Below, piece after piece: positions 48,859 through 61,642 of a stretch of 64,000 nucleotides of DNA. Numbering within the stretch: the first letter of the stretch is position 1; each line of letters opens with the position of its first letter. The notes under the pieces are model-generated. The model did no database searches and was not told the DNA's origin. It saw nothing but the letters and a program-made list of their open reading frames with translations. This DNA is from Synchiropus splendidus (lineage: Eukaryota > Chordata > Actinopteri > Syngnathiformes > Callionymidae): positions 20,493,563 to 20,557,562 of the forward strand of contig NC_071348.1 of the NCBI RefSeq assembly GCF_027744825.2, in the 5' to 3' direction. The translations under genes and the position numbers were made by a program.

Positions 48859-51302
48859 GTTGATAACTTTCGAAAAACACTTCAGACAGCTTAGATTTGA
48901 TGTGCAACTACTAGAAAGACCCTTTCTGCTATAGTGGGAGGTGAACATTTCATGTTCTGAAGCTTCCATGCAAAGTTATGGCACAATGCAGACAACGCGT
49001 TTTCAGCCTGAGATAAGGTCGATTCTGGAACGCCAAACATAAAAATGTTGATGACTTTCGAATAACACTTCAGACAGCTTAGATTTGATGTGCAACTACT
49101 AGAAAGACCCTTTCTGCTATAGTGGGAAGTTAAAATTTCATGTTCAGAAGCTTCCATGCAAAGTTATGGCACAATGCAGACAACGCGTTTTCAGCCTGAG
49201 ATAAAGTCGATTCTGGAACGCCAAACATAAAAATGTTGATAACTTCCGAAAAACAATTCAGACAGCTTATATTTGATGTGCAACTACTAGAAAGACCCTT
49301 TCTGCTATAGTGGGAGGTGAACATTTCATGTTCTGAAGCCTCCCTGCAAAGTTATGACACAATGCACAAAACGCGTTTTCAGCTTAAGATAAGGTGGGTT
49401 CCGGAACGCCAAACATAAAAATGTTGATAACTTTCGAAAAACACTTCATACAGCTTAGATTTGATGTGCTAATACTAGATAGACCCTTTCTGCTATAGTG
49501 GGACGTGAAAATTTCATGTTCTGAATCTTCCCTGCAAACTTATGGGACAATGCAGAAAACGATTTTTCATCCTGAGTTAAGGTCGAATCCGGAACGCCAA
49601 ACATAAAATTGTTGATAACTTTCTAAAAAGACTTCAGACAGCTTAGATTTGATGTGCAACTACTAGAAAGACCCTTTCTGCTATAGTGGGACGTGAAAAT
49701 TTCATGTTCTGAAGCTTCCCTGCAAAGTTATGGGACAATGCAGAAAACGCGTTTTCAGCCTGAGATAAGGTGGGTTCCGGAACGCCAAACATAAAAATGT
49801 TGATAACTTTAGAAAAACACTTCAGACAGCTTAGATTTGATGTGCAACTACTAGAAAGACCCTTTCTGCTATAGTGGGACGGGAAAATTTCATGTTCTGA
49901 AGCTTCCCTGCAAAGTTATGTCACAATGCAGAAAACACGTTTTCAGCCTGAGATAAGGTGGGTTCCGAAACGCCAAACATAAAAATGTTGATAACTTTCG
50001 AAAAACACTTCAGACAGCTTAGATTTGATGTGCAACTACTAGAAAGACCCGTTCTGCTATAGTGGGAGGTGAACATTTCATGTTCTGAAGCTTCCATGCA
50101 AAGTTATGGCACAATGCAGAAAACGTGTTTTCAGCCTGAGATAAGGTCGATTCTGGAACGCGAAACATAAAAATATTGATAACTTTCGAATAACACTTCA
50201 GACAGCTTCGATTTGATGTGCAACTACTAGAAAGACCCTTTCTGCTATAGTGGGAAGTTAAAATTTCATATTCAGAAGCTTCCATGCAAAGTTATGGCAC
50301 AATGCAGACAACGCGTTTTCAGCCTGAGATAAAGTCGATTCTGGAACGCCAAACATAAAAATGTTGATAACTTCCGAAAAACAATTCAGATAGCTTATAT
50401 TTGATGTGCAACTACTAGAAAGACCCTTTCTGCTATAGTGGGACGGGAAAATTTCATGTTCTGAAGCTTCCCTGCAAAGTTATGTCACAATGCAGAAAAC
50501 ACGTTTTCAGCCTGAGATAAGGTGGGTTCCGAAACGCCAAACATAAAAATGTTGATAACTTTCGAAAAACACTTCAGACAGCTTAGATTTGATGTGCAAC
50601 TACTAGAAAGACCCGTTCTGCTATAGTGGGAGGTGAACATTTCATGTTCTGAAGCTTCCATGCAAAGTTATGGCACAATGCAGAAAACGTGTTTTCAGCC
50701 TGAGATAAGGTCGATTCTGGAACGCGAAACATAAAAATATTGATAACTTTCGAAAAACACTTCAGACAGCTTAGATTTGATGTGCAACTACTAGAAAGAC
50801 CCTTTCTGCTATAGTGGGAGGTGAACATTTCATGTTCTGAAGCTTCCATGCAAAGTTATGGCACAATGCAGACAACGCGTTTTCAGCCTGAGATAAGGTC
50901 GATTCTGGAACGCCAAACATAAAAATGTTGATGACTTTCGAATAACACTTCAGACAGCTTCGATTTGATGTGCAACTACTAGAAAGTCCCTTTCTGCTAT
51001 AGTGGGAAGTTAAAATTTCATGTTCAGAAGCTTCCATGCAAAGTTATGGCACAATGCAGACAACGCGTTTTCAGCCTGAGATAAAGTCGATTCTGGAACG
51101 CCAAACATAAAAATGTTGATAACTTCCGAAAAACAATTCAGATAGCTTATATTTGATGTGCAACTACTAGAAAGACCCTTTCTGCTATAGTGGGAGGTGA
51201 ACATTTCATGTTCTGAAGCCTCCCTGCTAAGTTATGGCACAATGCAGAAAACGCGTTTTCAGCTTAAGATAAGGTGGGTTCCGGAACGGCAAACATAAAA
51301 AT
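48859..51302 (+). repeat. 10-monomer-spaced duplication zone
   Basis: GACCCGTTC monomers at 48671, 49987 and 50551 and GATGACTTTCGAATAAC monomers at 49047 and 50927 show a 1880-bp shift. Rare markers shared by the copies are AACAATTCAGA with CAGCTTATATTTG, GTTCCGAAACGCC and GGGACGGG. The zone ends at the abrupt start of the 28-monomer HOR. Confidence 0.8.
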
Positions 51303-54300
51303 GTTGATAACTTTGGGAAAACACCTCAGACTCCTTAGATTTGATGTGCAACTACTAGAAAGACCCTTTCTGATATAGTGGGTGATGAAAATTCGATGTT
51401 CTGAAGCTTTCCTCCAAAGTTATGGCACAATGCGTAAAACGCGTTTTCAGCCTGAGATAAGGTCGATTCCGGAACGCGAAACATAAAAATGTTGATAACT
51501 TTGGATAAACACTTCAGACAGCTTAGATTTGATGTGCAACTACTAGAATGACCCTTTCTGCTATAGTGGGATGTGAAAATTTCATGTTCCGAAGCTTCCC
51601 GGCAAAGTTATGGCACAATTCCGAAAACGCGTTTTCAGCCTGAGATACGGTGGGTTCCGAAACGCCAAACGAAAAAATATTGATAACAATCGAAAAACAC
51701 TTCAGACAGCTTAGATTTGATGTGCAACTACTAGAAAGAACCTTTCTGCTATTGTGGGAGGTCAAAATTTCATGGTCTGAAGCTTCCCTGGAAAGTTACG
51801 GGACAATGCAGAAAACGCATTTTCATCCTGAGATAAGGTCGATTCCGGAACGGCAAACATAAAAATGTTGATAACTTTCGAAAAACACTTCAGACAGCTT
51901 AGATTTGATGTGCAACTACTAGAAAGACCCTTTCTGCTATAGTGGGAGGTTAAAATTTCATGTTCAGAAGCTTCCATGCAAAGTTATGGCACAATGCAGA
52001 CAACGCGTTTTCAGCCTGAGATAAAGTCGATTCTGGAACGCCAAACATAAAAATGTTGATAATTTCCGAAAAACACTTCAGACAGCTTAGATTTGATGTG
52101 CAACTACTAGAAAGACCCTTTCTGCTATAGTGGGACGTGAAAATCTCATGTTCTGAAGCTTCCCTGCAAAGTTATGCCACAATGCAGAAAACCCATTTTC
52201 AGCTTGAGATAAGGTGGGTTCCGGAACGCCAAACATAAAAATGTTGATAACTTTCGAAAAACACTTCAGACAGCTTAGATTTGATGTGCTAATACTAGAA
52301 AGACCCTTCCTGCTATAGTGGGACGTGAAAATTTCATGTTCTGAATCTTCCCTGCAAAGTTATGGGACAATGCAGAAAACGATTTTTCATCCTGAGATAA
52401 GGTCGATTCCGGAACGCCAAACATAAAAATGTTGATAACTTTCGAAAAACACTTCAGACAGCTTAGATTTGATGTGCAACTACTAGAAAGACCCTTTCTG
52501 CTATAGTGGGACGTGAAAATTTCATGTTCTGAAGCTTCCCTGCAAAGTTGTGGCACAATGCAGAAAACGCGTTTTCAGCCTGAGATAAGGTCGATTCTGG
52601 AACGCGAAACATAAAAATGTTGATAACTTTCAAAAAACACTTCAGACAGCTTAGATTTGATGTGCAACTACTAGAAAGACCCTTTCTGCTGTAGTGGGAG
52701 GTGAACATTTCACGTTCTGAAGCTTCCATGCAAAGTTATGGCACAATGCAGACAACCCGTTTTCAGCCTGAGATAAGGTAGATTCCGGAACGCCAAACAT
52801 AAAAATGTTGATAACTTTGGAAAAACACATCAGACATCTTAGATTTGATGTTCAACTACTAGAAAGACCCTTTCTGCTATAGTGGGAGGTTAAAATTTCA
52901 TGTTCCGAAGCTTCCATGCAAAGTTATGGCACAATGCAGACAACGCGTTTTCAGCCTGAGATAAGGTCAATTCTGGAACGCCAAACATAAAAATGTTGAT
53001 AACTTCCGAAAAACACTTCAGACAGCTTAGATTTGATTTGCAACTACTAGAAAGACCCTTTTTGCTATAGTGGGACGTGAAAATTTCATGTTCTGAATCT
53101 TCCCTGCAAAGTTATGGGACAATGCAGAAAACGATTTTTCATCCTGAGATAAGGTCCATTCCGGAACGCCAAAGATAAAAATGTTGATAACTTTCGAAAA
53201 ACACTTCAGACAGCTAAGATTTGATGTGCAACTACTAGAAAGACCCTTTCTGCTATAGTGGGAGGTGAAAATTTCATGTTCTGAAGCTTCCCTGCAAAGT
53301 TATGGCACAATGCAGAAAACGCGTTTTCAGCCTGAGATGAGGTGGGTTCCGGAACGCCAAACGTAAAAATGTTGATCACTTTGGAACAACACTTCAGACA
53401 GCTTAGATTTGATGGGCAACTACTAGAAAGACCCTTTCTGCTATAGTGGGAGGTGAAAATTTCATGTTCGGAAGCTTCCATCCAAAGTTATGGCACAATG
53501 CAGACAACGCGTTTTCAGTCTGAGATAAGGTCGATTCTGGAACGCCAAAAATAAAAATGTTGATAACTTCCGAAAAACACTTCAGACAGCTTAGATTTGA
53601 TGTGCAACTACTAGAAAGACCCTTTCTGCTATAGTGGGAGGTGAACATTTCATGTTCTGAAGCCTCCATGCAAAGTTATGGCACAATGTAGAAAACGCGT
53701 TTTCAGCTTGAGATAACGTGGGTTCCGGAACGCCAAACGTAAAAATGTTGATCACTTTGGAACAACACTTCAGACAGCTTAGATTTGATGTGCAACTACT
53801 AGAAAGACCCTTTCTGCTATAGTGGGAGGTGAAAATTTCATGTTCGGAAGCTTCCATGCAAAGTTATGGCACAATGCAGACAACGCGTTTTCAGCCTGAG
53901 ATAAGGTGGGTTCCGGAACGCCAAACATAAAAATGTTGATAACTTTAGAAAAACACTTCAGACAGCTTAGATTTGATGTGCAACTACTAGAAAAACCCTT
54001 TCAGCTATAGTAGGAGGTGAAAATTTCATTTTCTGAGGCTTCCCTGCAAAGTTATGGCACAAAAAGTAAAAAGCGTTTTCTGACTGAGATGAGGTCGATT
54101 CCGGAACGCCAAAGATAAAAATGTTGATAACTTTCGGAAAACACTTCAGACATCTTAGATTTGATGTGCAACTACTAGAAAGACCCTTTCTGCTATAGTG
54201 AGAGGTTAAAATTTAATGTTCGGAAGCTTCCATGCAAAGTTATGGCACAATGCAGACAACGCGTTTTCAGCCTGAGATAAGGTCGATTCTGAAACGCCAA

Positions 54301-55492
54301 ACATAAAAATGTTGATAACTTCCGAAAAACACTTCAGACAGCTTAGATTTGATGTGCAACTACTAGAAAGACCCTTTCTGCTATAGTGGGAGGTGAACAT
54401 TTCATGTTCTGCAGCCTGCCTGCAAAGTTATGGCACAATGCAGAAAACGCGTTTTCAGCTTGAGATAAGGTGGGTTCTGGAACGTCAAACATAAAAATGT
54501 TGATAACTTTCGAAAAACACTTCAGACAGCTTAGATTTGATGTGCAACTACTAGAAAGACCCTTTCTGCTATAGTGGGACGTGAAAATTTCATGTACTGA
54601 AGCTTCCCTGGAAAGTTATGGGACAATGCAGAAAACGCATTTTCATCCTGAGATAAGGTCGATTCCGGAACGGCAAACATAAAAATGTTGATAACTTTCG
54701 AAAAACACTTCAGACAGCTTAGATTTGATGTGCAACTACTAGAAAGACCCTTTCTGCTATAGTGGGAGGTTAAAATTTCATGTTCAGAAGCTTCCATGCA
54801 AAGTTATGGCACAATGCAGACAACCCGTTTTCAGCCTGAGATAAGGTAGATTCCAGAACGCCAAACATAAAAATGTTGATAACTTTGGAAAAACACATCA
54901 GACATCTTAGATTTGATGTTCAACTACTAGAAAGACCCTTTCTGCTATAGTGGGAGGTTAAAATTTCATGTTCGGAAGCTTCCATGCAAATTTATGGCAC
55001 AATGCAGACAACGCGTTTTCAGCCTGAGATAAGGTCAATTCTGGAACGCCAAACATAAAAATGTTGAAAACTTCCGAAAAACACTTCAGACAGCTTAGAT
55101 TTGATTTGCAACTACTAGAAAGACCCTTTCTGCTATAGTGGGAGGTGAAAGTTTCATGTTCTGAAGCCTCCCTGCAAAGTTATGGCACAATGCAGAAAAC
55201 GCGTTTTCAGTTTGAGATAAGGTGGGTTCCGGAACGCCAAACATAAAAATGTTCATAACTTTCGAAAAACACTTCAGACAGCTTAGATTTGATGTGCAAC
55301 TACTAGAAAGACCCTTTTAGCTATAGTGGGACGTGAAAATTTCATGTTCTGAATCTTCCCTGCAAAGTTATGGGACAATGCAGAAAACGATTTTTCATCC
55401 TGAGATAAGGTCCATTCCGGAACGCCAAACATAAAAATGTTGATAACTTTCGAAAAACACTTCAGACAGCTAAGATTTGATGTGCAACTACT

Positions 55493-55507
55493 AGAAAGAC
55501 CCTTTCT
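55493..55507. other. Small inverted repeat AGAAAG-ACC-CTTTCT
   Basis: Six-base perfect stem with a three-base spacer, present in most monomers of the window. Monomers reading AGAAAAACCCTTTCT (common at 15-23 kb) or AGAAAGACCCGTTCT (common at 20-34 kb and 47-51 kb) carry one mismatch. The arms can be extended outward only with mismatches. No function can be assigned. Confidence 0.7.
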
Positions 55508-55570
55508 GCTATAGTGGGAGGTGAAAATTTCATGTTCTGAAGCTTCCCTGCAAAGTTATGGCACAATGCA

Positions 55571-55584
55571 GAAAACGCGTTTTC
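55571..55584. other. 14-bp palindrome GAAAACGCGTTTTC of the reference monomer
   Basis: The 14 bases are perfectly self-complementary and centre on ACGCGT. Adding flanks gives a 20-bp dyad with only one mismatched pair (GCA before, AGC after). It is the strongest dyad in the monomer and holds two CpGs. Most monomers in the window keep it intact; others alter it to ACCCGTTTT, ACTCGTTTT, GACAACGCG or ACGATTTATCAT. Whether a protein binds it is unknown; a protein-binding dyad or a cruciform-prone site would both fit. Confidence 0.85.
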
Positions 55585-56186
55585 AGCCTGAGATAAGGTG
55601 GGTTCCGGAACGCCAAACGTAAAAATGTTGATCAATTTGGAACAACACTTCAGACAGCTTAGATTTGATGGGCAACTACTAGAAAGACCCTTTCTGCTAT
55701 AGTGGGAGGTGAAAATTTCATGTTCGGAAGCTTCCATGCAAAGTTATGGCACAATGCAGACAACGCGTTTTCAGTCTGACATAAGGTCGATTCTGGAACG
55801 CCAAAAATAAAAATGTTGATAACTTCCGAAAAACACTTCAGACAGCTTAGATTTGATGTGCAACTACTAGAAAGACCCTTTCTGCTATAGTGGGACGTGA
55901 AAATTTCATGTTCTGAAGCTTCCATGCAAAGTTATGGCACAATGCAGACAACGCGTTTTCAGTCTGAGATAAGGTCGATTCTGGAACGCCAAAAATAAAA
56001 ATGTTGATAACTTCCGAAAAACACTTCAGACAGCTTAGATTTGATGTGCAACTACTAGAAAGACCCTTTCTGCTATAGTGGGACGTGAAAATTTCATGTT
56101 CTGAAGCTTCCCTGCAAAGTTATGGCACAATGCAGAAAACGCGTTTTCAGGCTGAGATAAGGTCGATTCTGGAACGCCAAACATAA

Positions 56187-56374
56187 AAATGTTGATAACT
56201 TTCGAAAAACACTTCAGACAGCTGAGATTTGATGTGCAACTACTAGAAAGACCCTTTCTGCTATTGTGGGAGGTGAACATTTCATGTTTTGAAGCTTCCC
56301 TGCAAAGTCATGGCAGAATGCAGAAAACGCGTTTTCAGCCTGAGATAATGTCGATTCAGGAACGCCAAACATAA
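56187..56374 (+). repeat. Monomer present in HOR copy 1 and absent from copy 2
   Basis: Marked by CAGCTGAGATTTG, CTATTGTGGGAGG, ATGTTTTGAAGC, GTCATGGCAGAATG and GATAATGTCGATTCAGG. The shift between copies is 5264 bp for everything before it and 5076 bp for everything after it, a difference of exactly 188 bp. In copy 2 the preceding monomer ends at GGAACGCCAAAC and the next begins at GTTGATAACTTTGG (61451), so one whole monomer in exact register was lost there, or gained here. Confidence 0.92.
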
Positions 56375-56566
56375 AAATGTTGATAACTTTGGAAAAACAC
56401 TTCAGACAGCTTAGATTTGATGTGCAACTACTAGAAAGACCATTTCTGCTATAGTGGGTGGTGTAAATTTCAAGTTCTGAAACTTCCCTGCAAAGTTAGG
56501 GCACAATGCAGAAAACGCGTTTTCAGCCTGAGATAAGGTCGATTCCGGTACGCCAAACATAAAAAT

Positions 56567-59500
56567 GTTGATAACTTTGGGAAAACACCTCAGACTCCTT
56601 AGATTTGATGTGCAACTACTAGAAAGACCCTTTCTGATATAGTGGGTGATGAAAATTCGATGTTCTGAAGCTTTCCTCCAAAGTTATGGCACAATGCGTA
56701 AAACGCGTTTTCAGCCTGAGATAAGGTCGATTCCGGAACGCGAAACATAAAAATGTTGATAACTTTGGATAAACACTTCAGACAGCTTAGATTTGATGTG
56801 CAACTACTAGAATGACCCTTTCTGCTATAGTGGGATGTGAAAATTTCATGTTCCGAAGCTTCCCGGCAAAGTTATGGCACAATTCCGAAAACGCGTTTTC
56901 AGCCTGAGATACGGTGGGTTCCGAAACGCCAAACGAAAAAATGTTGATAACAATCGAAAAACACTTCAGACAGCTTAGATTTGATGTGCAACTACTAGAA
57001 AGAACCTTTCTGCTATTGTGGGAGGTCAAAATTTCATGGTCTGAAGCTTCCCTGGAAAGTTACGGGACAATGCAGAAAACGCATTTTCATCCTGAGATAA
57101 GGTCGATTCCGGAACGGCAAACATAAAAATGTTGATAACTTTCGAAAAACACTTCAGACAGCTTAGATTTGATGTGCAACTACTAGAAAGACCCTTTCTG
57201 CTATAGTGGGAGGTTAAAATTTCATGTTCAGAAGCTTCCATGCAAAGTTATGGCACAATGCAGACAACGCGTTTTCAGCCTGAGATAAAGTCGATTCTGG
57301 AACGCCAAACATAAAAATGTTGATAATTTCCGAAAAACACTTCAGACAGCTTAGATTTGATGTGCAACTACTAGAAAGACCCTTTCTGCTATAGTGGGAC
57401 GTGAAAATCTCATGTTCTGAAGCTTCCCTGCAAAGTTATGCCACAATGCAGAAAACCCATTTTCAGCTTGAGATAAGGTGGGTTCCGGAACGCCAAACAT
57501 AAAAATGTTGATAACTTTCGAAAAACACTTCAGACAGCTTAGATTTGATGTGCTAATACTAGAAAGACCCTTCCTGCTATAGTGGGACGTGAAAATTTCA
57601 TGTTCTGAATCTTCCCTGCAAAGTTATGGGACAATGCAGAAAACGATTTTTCATCCTGAGATAAGGTCGATTCCGGAACGCCAAACATAAAAATGTTGAT
57701 AACTTTCGAAAAACACTTCAGACAGCTTAGATTTGATGTGCAACTACTAGAAAGACCCTTTCTGCTATAGTGGGACGTGAAAATTTCATGTTCTGAAGCT
57801 TCCCTGCAAAGTTGTGGCACAATGCAGAAAACGCGTTTTCAGCCTGAGATAAGGTCGATTCTGGAACGCGAAACATAAAAATGTTGATAACTTTCAAAAA
57901 ACACTTCAGACAGCTTAGATTTGATGTGCAACTACTAGAAAGACCCTTTCTGCTGTAGTGGGAGGTGAACATTTCACGTTCTGAAGCTTCCATGCAAAGT
58001 TATGGCACAATGCAGACAACCCGTTTTCAGCCTGAGATAAGGTAGATTCCGGAACGCCAAACATAAAAATGTTGATAACTTTGGAAAAACACATCAGACA
58101 TCTTAGATTTGATGTTCAACTACTAGAAAGACCCTTTCTGCTATAGTGGGAGGTTAAAATTTCATGTTCGGAAGCTTCCATGCAAAGTTATGGCACAATG
58201 CAGACAACGCGTTTTCAGCCTGAGATAAGGTCAATTCTGGAACGCCAAACATAAAAATGTTGATAACTTCCGAAAAACACTTCAGACAGCTTAGATTTGA
58301 TTTGCAACTACTAGAAAGACCCTTTTTGCTATAGTGGGACGTGAAAATTTCATGTTCTGAATCTTCCCTGCAAAGTTATGGGACAATGCAGAAAACGATT
58401 TTTCATCCTGAGATAAGGTCCATTCCGGAACGCCAAAGATAAAAATGTTGATAACTTTCGAAAAACACTTCAGACAGCTAAGATTTGATGTGCAACTACT
58501 AGAAAGACCCTTTCTGCTATAGTGGGAGGTGAAAATTTCATGTTCTGAAGCTTCCCTGCAAAGTTATGGCACAATGCAGAAAACGCGTTTTCAGCCTGAG
58601 ATAAGGTGGGTTCCGGAACGCCAAACGTAAAAATGTTGATCACTTTGGAACAACACTTCAGACAGCTTAGATTTGATGGGCAACTACTAGAAAGACCCTT
58701 TCTGCTATAGTGGGAGGTGAAAATTTCATGTTCGGAAGCTTCCATGCAAAGTTATGGCACAATGCAGACAACGCGTTTTCAGTCTGAGATAAGGTCGATT
58801 CTGGAACGCCAAAAATAAAAATGTTGATAACTTCCGAAAAACACTTCAGACAGCTTAGATTTGATGTGCAACTACTAGAAAGACCCTTTCTGCTATAGTG
58901 GGAGGTGAACATTTCATGTTCTGAAGCCTCCATGCAAAGTTATGGCACAATGTAGAAAACGCGTTTTCAGCTTGAGATAACGTGGGTTCCGGAACGCCAA
59001 ACGTAAAAATGTTGATAACTTTGGAACAACACTTCAGACAGCTTAGATTTGATGTGCAACTACTAGAAAGACCCTTTCTGCTATAGTGGGAGGTGAAAAT
59101 TTCATGTTCGGAAGCTTCCATGCAAAGTTATGGCACAATGCAGACAACGCGTTTTCAGCCTGAGATAAGGTGGGTTCCGGAACGCCAAACATAAAAATGT
59201 TGATAACTTTAGAAAAACACTTCAGACAGCTTAGATTTGATGTGCAACTACTAGAAAAACCCTTTCTGCTATAGTAGGAGGTGAAAATTTCATTTTCTGA
59301 GGCTTCCCTGCAAAGTTTTGGCACAAAAAGTAAAAAGCGTTTTCTGCCTGAGATGAGGTCGATTCCGGAACGCCAAAGATAAAAATGTTGATAACTTTCG
59401 GAAAACACTTCAGACATCTTAGATTTGATGTGCAACTACTAGAAAGACCCTTTCTGCTATAGTGAGAGGTTAAAATTTAATGTTCGGAAGCTTCCATGCA

Positions 59501-61642
59501 AAGTTATGGCTCAATGCAGACAACGCGTTTTCAGCCTGAGATAAGGTCGATTCTGAAACGCCAAACATAAAAATGTTGATAACTTCCGAAAAACACTTCA
59601 GACAGCTTAGATTTGATGTGCAACTACTAGAAAGACCCTTTCTGCTATAGTGGGAGGTGAACATTTCATGTTCTGCAGCCTGCCTGCAAAGTTATGGCAC
59701 AATGCAGAAAACGCGTTTTCAGCTTGAGATAAGGTGGGTTCTGGAACGTCAAACATAAAAATGTTGATAACTTTCGAAAAACACTTCAGACAGCTTAGAT
59801 TTGATGTGCAACTACTAGAAAGACCCTTTCTGCTATAGTGGGACGTGAAAATTTCATGTACTGAAGCTTCCCTGAAAAGTTATGGGACAATGCAGAAAAC
59901 GCATTTTCATCCTGAGATAAGGTCGATTCCGGAACGGCAAACATAAAAATGTTGATAACTTTCGAAAAACACTTCAGACAGCTTAGATTTGATGTGCAAC
60001 TACTAGAAAGACCCTTTCTGCTATAGTGGGAGGTTAAAATTTCATGTTCAGAAGCTTCCATGCAAAGTTATGGCACAATGCAGACAACCCGTTTTCAGCC
60101 TGAGATAAGGTAGATTCCAGAACGCCAAACATAAAAATGTTGATAACTTTGGAAAAACACATCAGACATCTTAGATTTGATGTTCAACTACTAGAAAGAC
60201 CCTTTCTGCTATAGTGGGAGGTTAAAATTTCATGTTCGGAAGCTTCCATGCAAATTTATGGCACAATGCAGACAACGCGTTTTCAGCCTGAGATAAGGTC
60301 AATTCTGGAACGCCAAACATAAAAATGTTGATAACTTCCGAAAAACACTTCAGACAGCTTAGATTTGATTTGCAACTACTAGAAAGACCCTTTCTGCTAT
60401 AGTGGGAGGTGAAAGTTTCATGTTCTGAAGCCTCCCTGCAAAGTTATGGCACAATGCAGAAAACGCGTTTTCAGTTTGAGATAAGGTGGGTTCCGGAACG
60501 CCAAACATAAAAATGTTCATAACTTTCGAAAAACACTTCAGACAGCTTAGATTTGATGTGCAACTACTAGAAAGACCCTTTTAGCTATAGTGGGACGTGA
60601 AAATTTCATGTTCTGAATCTTCCCTGCAAAGTTATGGGACAATGCAGAAAACGATTTTTCATCCTGAGATAAGGTCCATTCCGGAACGCCAAACATAAAA
60701 ATGTTGATAACTTTCGAAAAACACTTCAGACAGCTAAGATTTGATGTGCAACTACTAGAAAGACCCTTTCTGCTATAGTGGGAGGTGAAAATTTCATGTT
60801 CTGAAGCTTCCCTGCAAAGTTATGGCACAATGCAGAAAACGCGTTTTCAGCCTGAGATAAGGTGGGTTCCGGAACGCCAAACGTAAAAATGTTGATCAAT
60901 TTGGAACAACACTTCAGACAGCTTAGATTTGATGGGCAACTACTAGAAAGACCCTTTCTGCTATAGTGGGAGGTGAAAATTTCATGTTCGGAAGCTTCCA
61001 TGCAAAGTTATGGGACAATGCAGACAACGCGTTTTCAGTCTGAGATAAGGTCGATTCTGGAACGCCAAAAATAAAAATGTTGATAACTTCCGAAAAACAC
61101 TTCAGACAGCTTAGATTTGATGTGCAACTACTAGAAAGACCCTTTCTGCTATAGTGGGACGTGAAAATTTCATGTTCTGAAGCTTCCATGCAAAGTTATG
61201 GCACAATGCAGACAACGCGTTTTCAGTCTGAGATAAGGTCGATTCTGGAACGCCAAAAATAAAAATGTTGATAACTTCCGAAAAACACTTCAGACAGCTT
61301 AGATTTGATGTGCAACTACTAGAAAGACCCTTTCTGCTATAGTGGGACGTGAAAATTTCATGTTCTGAAGCTTCCCTGCAAAGTTATGGCACAATGCAGA
61401 AAACGCGTTTTCAGGCTGAGATAAGGTCGATTCTGGAACGCCAAACATAAAAATGTTGATAACTTTGGAAAAACACTTCAGACAGCTTAGCTTTGATGTG
61501 CAACTACTAGAAAGACCATTTCTGCTATAGTGGGTGGTGTAAATTTCAAGTTCTGAAACTTCCCTGCAAAGTTAGGGCACAATGCAGAAAACGCGTTTTC
61601 AGCCTGAGATAAGGTCGATTCCGGTACGCCAAACATAAAAAT
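56567..61642 (+). repeat. 28-monomer HOR, copy 2 (27 monomers, 5076 bp)
   Basis: Follows copy 1 monomer by monomer. The differences I noticed are single bases: G at 56943 for A at 51679; GTTCGG for GTTCCG near 58165; GTTTTGGCAC for GTTATGGCAC near 59318; TGGCTCAATG for TGGCACAATG near 59510; CTGAAAAG for CTGGAAAG near 59875; and several more. Together they suggest above 99% identity, though I have not aligned the copies exactly. The one structural difference is the missing monomer described for 56187-56374. Confidence 0.92.

Larger units (their letters stand above)
55431..55618 (+). repeat. Reference satellite monomer (188 bp)
   Basis: Chosen because it carries every landmark in its commonest form, starting at ATAAAAATGTTGATAAC and ending at GAACGCCAAAC. 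Short dyads inside it are TTTCGAAA (55448-55455), the hairpin AGAAAG-ACC-CTTTCT (55493-55507), GAAGCTTC with a HindIII site (55539-55546), GAAAACGCGTTTTC with an MluI site (55571-55584) and TTCCGGAA (55603-55610). Monomers elsewhere differ at about eight hot positions: ACTTT followed by C/G/A/T before GAAA; GCAACTAC, GCTAATAC or GCAAATAC; GGGAGGTG, GGGACGTG or GGGACGGG; GAAGCTTCC, GAATCTTCC or GAAGCCTCC; CCCTGC, CCATGC or CCTTGC; ATGGCAC, ATGGGAC or ATGTCAC; ACGCGTTTTCAG, ACCCGTTTTCAG or ACGATTTATCAT; and the last spacer GGTCGATTCC or GGTGGGTTCC. These combinations served to recognise the higher-order repeats. 188 is not a multiple of three, so no reading frame persists from monomer to monomer. 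Confidence 0.95.
51303..56566 (+). repeat. 28-monomer HOR, copy 1 (5264 bp)
   Basis: It opens with a highly marked monomer (CTTTGGGAAAACACCTCAGACTCC, CTGATATAGTGGGTGATG, AAAATTCGATG) that recurs only at 56567 and 61643. Within it, the markers at 53183-53934 (CAGCTAAG, TTGGAACAACAC with GATGGGC) come back at 55439-56002, 12 monomers later, and the AAACACATCAGACATC monomer at 52807 comes back 11 monomers later at 54875. The 28-mer is thus itself an older doubled block of about 11-12 monomers. The last monomers include a private type at 56187-56374 that the next copy lacks. Confidence 0.92.

Noticed and set aside
55539..55546. Heat-shock element in GAAGCTTC / TTCCGGAA
   Set aside because: Only two adjacent GAA/TTC units in the needed spacing; a functional element needs three, and the upstream TTC is off by one base.
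59043..59435. 130-codon minus-strand open frame
   Set aside because: The same satellite translation, extended because local variants remove a stop. The near-identical HOR copy at about 53779-54171 has no such long frame, owing to single-base changes.
51303..61642. HOR copies as an assembly artefact
   Set aside because: Not adopted as the main reading because the copies differ by scattered substitutions and by one monomer, which collapsed or duplicated contigs rarely show. It cannot be excluded without raw reads.
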